Of a DNA stretch of 9,434 nucleotides, positions 5,474 through 9,434 are shown piece after piece (positions within the stretch are counted from its first letter, which is position 1; every line of letters starts with the position of its first letter). A program made the translations under genes and the position numbers. Source of the DNA: Lachnospiraceae bacterium (GTDB lineage: Bacteria; Bacillota; Clostridia; Lachnospirales; Lachnospiraceae). The stretch covers positions 1-9,434 of the forward strand of contig JAJBTR010000214.1 of the NCBI GenBank assembly GCA_020860745.1, given 5' to 3'. Under the pieces are notes generated by a model, which was not told where the DNA came from, ran no database searches, and worked only from the letters and a program-made list of their open reading frames with translations.

Positions 5474-6718
5474 ATGTACGGAACAGAGGAGATTCGACTT
5501 GTCGACCCCGAGGTGGCGGACGCGATTAACGCGGAGCTGGATCGCCAGAACGATCACATTGAGCTGATCGCATCTGAAAACTGGGTCAGCCCGGCGGTGA
5601 GGGAAGCCCAGGGCAGCGTGATGACGAACAAATATGCGGAGGGATACCCGGGTAAGCGCTACTACGGCGGCTGCGACTGTGTGGATGTGGTGGAAAAGCT
5701 GGCAATAGAGCGCGCGAAAAAGCTGTTTGACGCCGAGTATGTCAATGTACAGCCGCACTCCGGTGCGCAGGCCAACATGGCGGTGCAGTTTGCGCTTCTT
5801 AAGCCCGGCGATACCGTGATGGGTATGAACCTGGATCACGGCGGACATCTGACCCACGGGTCACCGGTGAATTTTTCCGGCGTGTATTTTAATATTGTTC
5901 CCTACGGTGTAAATGACGAGGGATTCATTGACTACGATAAAGTAGAAGAAATCGCGTTAGAGTGCAAGCCGAAGATGATCATCGCGGGCGCCAGCGCTTA
6001 TGCGAGAACCATCAATTTTCCCCGGTTCCGTGAGATTGCGGACAAGGTCGGCGCTTATCTGATGGTGGATATGGCCCACATTGCCGGACTGGTGGTGGCA
6101 GGGATTCACCCCAGTCCGATGCACTATGCGGATGTGGTGACCACCACGACCCACAAGACCCTGCGAGGACCGCGCGGCGGCATGATTCTGGTTTCCAAAG
6201 AGTCCATGGAGAAGAATAATTTCAACTTCAACAAGGCTGTTTTCCCCGGCATCCAGGGCGGACCGCTGATGCATGTGATCGCGGCGAAAGCGGTTTGCTT
6301 CAAGGAAGCGCTCTCAGATGAGTTTAAAGTTTATCAGCAGAATGTGGCGGATAATGCGCAGGCGCTCTGCAAGGGATTGCTTGATCGCGGAATCAGCATT
6401 GTATCCGGCGGCACGGACAACCATCTGATGCTTGTGGATCTGACACCTTTCGAGCTGACGGGCAAGGCGGTGGAGAAGCTTCTCGATGAAGCGCACATCA
6501 CTGCGAACAAGAATACGATTCCGAACGATCCGAAGTCGCCGTTCGTGACCAGCGGTATCCGTCTCGGCACACCGTCCGTGACCTCCCGCGGTATGAATAC
6601 GGGGGATATGGATCAGATTGCGGAGGCCATCGCTGTTGTGATCAAAGAGGGCGAGGACGGCGTGGCAAAAGCACGCGCGATCGTGGATGGGCTGACCGCG
6701 AAGTATCCGCTGAAGTAA
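5474..6718 (+). CDS. glyA: Serine hydroxymethyltransferase (414 aa)
   Basis: This enzyme converts serine and tetrahydrofolate to glycine and 5,10-methylene-tetrahydrofolate using pyridoxal phosphate, supplying one-carbon units for purines, thymidylate and methionine. The full-length 414 residues match the family. Visible signatures: LIASEN (31-36), [13 protein letters not shown] (54-66), [10 protein letters not shown] (95-104), DHGGHLTHG (121-129), DMAHIAGL with Asp199 and His202, the cofactor Lys228 in [14 protein letters not shown], and Arg363 in TSGIRLGTP for the substrate carboxylate. ATG 5474 is preceded by TGGAGGA at 5461-5467. The gene has its own promoter and a terminator after it, so it is expressed alone. 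All catalytic residues are present and nothing suggests decay. It acts in the cytosol as a dimer. Confidence 0.99.
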   Translation: MYGTEEIRLVDPEVADAINAELDRQNDHIELIASENWVSPAVREAQGSVMTNKYAEGYPGKRYYGGCDCVDVVEKLAIERAKKLFDAEYVNVQPHSGAQANMAVQFALLKPGDTVMGMNLDHGGHLTHGSPVNFSGVYFNIVPYGVNDEGFIDYDKVEEIALECKPKMIIAGASAYARTINFPRFREIADKVGAYLMVDMAHIAGLVVAGIHPSPMHYADVVTTTTHKTLRGPRGGMILVSKESMEKNNFNFNKAVFPGIQGGPLMHVIAAKAVCFKEALSDEFKVYQQNVADNAQALCKGLLDRGISIVSGGTDNHLMLVDLTPFELTGKAVEKLLDEAHITANKNTIPNDPKSPFVTSGIRLGTPSVTSRGMNTGDMDQIAEAIAVVIKEGEDGVAKARAIVDGLTAKYPLK

Positions 6719-6754
6719 AAAAATAGTCTGAGCATATGTTCATGCAGATATCGA

Positions 6755-6795
6755 CCCCTGCAGACCGGAGTGACACTGGTTTGCGGGGGTTTCTC
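6755..6795 (+). terminator. Intrinsic terminator of glyA
   Basis: CCCCTGCAGACC (6755-6766) pairs with GGTTTGCGGGGG (6778-6789) over 12 positions with two T/G wobbles and an 11-base loop. The U tract after it is short (TTTCTC). It starts 37 bases after the glyA stop. Confidence 0.75.
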
Positions 6796-6829
6796 AGTGT
6801 GTAGGAAGTGTAAGGATCATTGAAAAACA

Positions 6830-6885
6830 ATCCGGATCTGTTACATGTGAAAAGCATATCCGGATCTGTTACATGTGAAAAGCGT
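6830..6885 (+). repeat. Two tandem 28-bp repeats next to a promoter
   Basis: Copies at 6830-6857 and 6858-6885 are identical over the first 26 bases and differ only in the last two (AT versus GT). Each contains two small palindromes, ATCCGGAT and ACATGT. The second copy ends two bases before the -35 of the promoter at 6888. Two copies with no spacer do not make a CRISPR array. Confidence 0.95.
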
Positions 6886-6887
6886 GA

Positions 6888-6916
6888 TTGTAGAAAAGAA
6901 AATATTATGCTATGAT
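6888..6916 (+). promoter_or_regulatory. Promoter of the decayed AAA/PD-(D/E)XK gene
   Basis: TTGTAG (6888-6893), a 17-base spacer, TATGAT (6911-6916). AAGGAG at 6936-6941 and GTG at 6952 follow at sensible distances, so the promoter and translation start of the relic gene are still in place. Confidence 0.7.
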
Positions 6917-6951
6917 AGAATAAATATCTGATTTGAAGGAGTGGGGCGAAA

Positions 6952-7736
6952 GTGGGAGCATATCTGAATTGTGGAAACGATGCGTTTCGGATGATCCGGG
7001 ATGATCATTATGTGGATAAAACAGGATTGATCGATTATGTGAACAGCGCTATCTTACAGCGAATCGGGATGGTTTGAAGGACGCCATTGTTTCTATGCTT
7101 GGCGGGATCAGTGTACAGATTGACACCAGTACTTTTCAGAATGATATGATATCTATGAAGAGCAGGGATGATGTACTGACACTGCTGGTGCATCTGGGAT
7201 ACCTGGCCTACGATGAACAGGAGTCAGAGGTGCGTATTCCGAATCTTGAAATTGCGGACACGTTTCGAACAGCAGTAAAAGAGACAAACGGGGCGGGAGT
7301 GTCGGAAGCGCTTGCGGAATCTGAGAAATTGTTGAAGTCTACTATAGCGGGGGACAGCGATGCTGTCGCAGAAGCGCTGGAAAACATTCATTCTGCCAGC
7401 TGTTCTGCTTTAGAATATAATGATGAGAACTCATTGAGCTGTGCACTCACAATCGCTTACTATACCGCGCAGAACTATTATAATATTGTCAGGGAGTTCC
7501 CGACAGGGAAAGGATTTGCGGATCTTGCTTTTATTCCGCATAAAAATGTGGACAAACCGGCTATGATTGTGGAATTGAAATACGATAAGTCGGCGGATGC
7601 CGCAAACCGGCAGATTAAGGAGAGACGATATGACGGAGCACTGCGGAATTATGGTGGAGAGTTGCTTCTGGTCGGAATTAATTATGATAGTAAGAACAGA
7701 ACGAAAAAGCATGAGTGTGTGATTGAAAAGGTTTAA
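6952..7736 (+). pseudogene. AAA-ATPase-like/PD-(D/E)XK nuclease family gene with internal deletion and frameshift
   Basis: From GTG 6952 the first frame reads VGAYLNCGNDAFRMIRDD, then HYVDKTGLIDYVNSAI, the typical start of the predicted AAA-ATPase family joined to a DUF1703 (PDDEXK_9) domain. It then diverges to LQRIGMV and stops at 7075-7077. A second frame, open through this stop, gives RDGLKDAIVSML and continues with the middle and C-terminal part to TAA at 7734-7736. Walker A and B and most of the ATPase domain are missing; family members run to roughly 500-600 residues, so several hundred codons appear lost. The nuclease core remains: GKGFAD (Asp150 counting from the TTG at 7074) and VELKYDK (Glu167, Lys169). 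The TTG at 7074 could start a 220-residue nuclease-only protein, but no ribosome site precedes it. Most likely a pseudogene; this family is often repetitive in Lachnospiraceae, with unknown physiological role. Confidence 0.85.
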
Positions 7737-7807
7737 TGGTAGAAGAATAGATTATGCTACAATACATATATCTGTAACAAGCCGTGCTTTAAAGTATAAA
7801 ATGCAAA

Positions 7808-7837
7808 TTACAGAGACAGCTTTTTCTGTGATACAAT
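7808..7837 (+). promoter_or_regulatory. Promoter of the repeat surface protein
   Basis: TTACAG (7808-7813), an 18-base spacer, TACAAT (7832-7837). AAAAAAGGAGG (7843-7853) follows, seven bases before ATG 7861, so translation should be strong. Confidence 0.65.
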
Positions 7838-7860
7838 AGTAGAAAAAAGGAGGTAGTAAC

Positions 7861-9434
7861 ATGAAGAACAGAAAATGGTTTGCAACTTTGATGATGTCGC
7901 TGACACTGGCTTTTGCCGTGTCAATTCCGACGATGGCGGCGGAGGCTGACGCGGCGTCGGGGACGCAGCAGACGCAGGAGCAAAGCGGGGGGGGATATCT
8001 TGCAGGCGGAGGAAGACGATGCCGATCAAACGCTGCAGGCGGAGATTCAGAGTGCAGCAGAGATATCAGACACGGCGGATGTGCTGTCAGATGATGTCAC
8101 GGCAGATCAGACGCTTACCGTAACGGCGTTGAATATGGCTTATCCGATCACAATCAGTGACTCCGTCTCAGCATCGGATTATACGTGGACTTCATCTGAC
8201 ACCACTTATGTGACAGTGAGCGAGGCGGGTGAGATTACGGCTCTGGCGAAACCGTCCGGCTCTGCAACGGTTACGGTGACAGCGACAGCAAAAGCCGGGG
8301 CGACTGTGGATCCTGCGAAATATGTCGTGGAGGTGAAGTTCGGGACTTTGCTCAATGGTATCTGTAAGGATCCGACCGGGCAGTCGAGCGCTTCCTATTA
8401 TTTTATCAACGGTAAAGTGCAGAATGTTACCGATGTGAAACAAATCGGCTCGACCTGGTACAACCTGGTGAACGGCAAGGTGACCGGTAACACCGTGGCA
8501 CACAACAGCAATGGCTGGTGGTACATCAATTCCGCGGGCACGGTGGATTTTTCGTACAAAGGATTCGGATCTAACTCGAATGGTTACTGGTATTGTGAAG
8601 GCGGCAAGGTGAACTTCAATAAAAATGGCGTCATCCAGGATACAACGGGAGCGATCGGCACGAAAGGCACCTGGTATTACGTGATTGGAAGCAAGGTCCA
8701 GACGGGATATACCGGGGTGGCTGACTATGCCAACGCCAACGGCTGGTGGTATATTAAAAATGGTAAAGTGGATTTTTCTGCAAACACGGTGGCGAAGAAT
8801 AAGAACGGCTGGTGGTATGTGAAAGGCGGAAAAGTGCAGTTTAGCTATACCGGGTTCGGTTCCAACAGCAACGGCTACTGGTATTGCGAAAGCGGCAAGG
8901 TGAAGTTTAGTAAGAACGGCGTCATCAAGGATACGACCGGAGCGATCGGTACGAAAGGTACCTGGTATTATGTGACGGGCAGCAAAGTGCAGACGGGATA
9001 TACCGGGGTGGCTGATTATGCCAACGCTAACGGCTGGTGGTACATTAAAAACGGTAAAGTAGACTTTTCTGCAAACACGGTGGCGAAGAATAAGAACGGC
9101 TGGTGGTATGTGAAAGGCGGAAAGGTGCAGTTTAACTATACCGGGTTTGGCTCAAACTCCAACGGTTACTGGTACTGCGAAAGCGGAAAGGTTACGTTTA
9201 AAAAGAACAGTGTGATCAAAGATGCTACAGGAGCGATTGGCACGAAAGGTACCTGGTACTATGTGACAGGCAGTAAGGTGCAGACGGATTATACCGGTCT
9301 CGCGAACTACGCTAATGAGAATGACTGGTGGTTTATTACGAATGGAAAGGTGGATTTTACCTTTACCGGATTGGCACAAAATAAGAACGGCTGGTGGTAT
9401 GTGGAGAATGGAAAAGTGGATTTCAGCCGCACGG
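7861..9434 (+). CDS. Secreted Big_2-like and wall-binding-repeat protein, frame broken at a G8 tract; runs off the window
   Basis: ATG 7861 follows AAGGAGG. Residues 1-26 are a signal peptide (basic MKNRK, hydrophobic core, TMA/AEA cleavage). After residue 42 comes a run of eight G (7987-7994). As written, the frame gives 77 residues and stops at 8092-8094. Removing one G joins it to a frame with no stop from 7994 to 9434, so a product of at least 525 residues would result. That product has an acidic linker (45-79), a Big_2-like Ig domain near 80-160 (YTWTSSDTTYVTVSEAGEI, then ATVTVTATA), and from about 166 onward repeats of the form NGWWYxKNGKVDF, of the kind found in wall- or choline-binding-like surface proteins. 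It should be exported and held to the cell wall or its glycans. Either a phase-variable gene in the OFF state, a recent null mutant, or a homopolymer sequencing error. The C-terminus is beyond the window. Confidence 0.85.
7987..7994 (+). repeat. Homopolymer of eight G inside the coding region
   Basis: AGC is followed by eight G and then ATATC. Seven or ten G would keep signal peptide and repeats in one frame; eight puts them out of frame. It lies about 125 bases into the gene, between the signal peptide and the first domain, where slippage switches would be expected. Confidence 0.95.
8357..9434 (+). repeat. 291-bp higher-order tandem repeats (97 aa per unit)
   Basis: The period is exactly 291 bases: 8357-8647 (diverged first unit), 8648-8938, 8939-9229 and 9230-9434 (partial, somewhat diverged). 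Each unit codes 97 residues made of four modules of about 24 residues, with cores GTWYYV, NGWWYI, NGWWYV and NGYWYC. The two central units are nearly identical at DNA level, pointing to recent duplication or gene conversion. Each full unit has one Cys in the NGYWYC module. Confidence 0.93.

Noticed and set aside
6830..6885. CRISPR repeat
   Set aside because: Two copies in direct contact with no spacer and no cas genes nearby.
7861..8094. A genuine 77-residue secreted peptide
   Set aside because: After the G run the sequence turns to Arg/Cys/Gly-rich out-of-frame composition, while the other frame encodes a coherent domain; the 77 residues are a frameshift product.

Overview
The window looks like chromosome from a spore-forming, anaerobic, gut-type member of the Clostridia, most likely Lachnospiraceae. 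The reasons are a spoVA-type sporulation gene end, an aldo/keto reductase carrying two ferredoxin clusters, strong AGGAGG ribosome binding sites, TTGACA/TATAAT promoters with 17-bp spacing, a DUF1703-type nuclease relic, and a secreted protein built of GWWY-type wall-binding repeats. No tRNA, rRNA, CRISPR array, phage gene or transposase is visible. The species cannot be named from the sequence alone.

Layout. Positions 1-201 hold the end of spoVAE. A small acidic lipoprotein (308-721) follows. A 71-residue Cys-motif protein lies on the minus strand (948-1163) with its own consensus promoter, and it shares a terminator hairpin with the lipoprotein. Next comes a two-gene unit: a one-pass membrane protein with a 13-residue tandem repeat (1420-1767), overlapping by 4 bp a short-chain dehydrogenase (1764-2606). 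A separate promoter drives a small HPr-like protein that lacks the phosphorylatable His but keeps the Ser46 region (2764-2991), closed by a strong terminator. A further promoter at 3059-3087 would transcribe a repeat-rich leader and then a membrane-anchored acidic protein (3246-3851). The last codons of that gene run into a palindromic, MITE-like element of about 140 bp (3842-3981). An aldo/keto reductase with two [4Fe-4S] motifs (4104-5243) follows, then glyA (5474-6718) with its own promoter, a 155-nt leader and a terminator.

The right end is accessory in character. A 28-bp tandem repeat abuts the promoter of a decayed AAA-ATPase/PD-(D/E)XK gene (6952-7736). This gene has lost its ATPase core and is frameshifted, while its nuclease domain reads intact. 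Finally there is a secreted surface protein (7861 to past the window end) with a signal peptide, a Big_2-like domain and 291-bp higher-order repeats. Its frame is interrupted by a run of eight G, so the signal peptide is out of frame with a repeat region of about 480 codons that is otherwise fully open. This is either a phase-variation switch caught in the OFF state or a homopolymer error.

The genes do not form one pathway. The clearest metabolic step is GlyA (serine/glycine and one-carbon units). The most interesting signals are the poly-G switch, the structured repeat leader at 3104-3207, and the palindromic element that supplies a stop codon.
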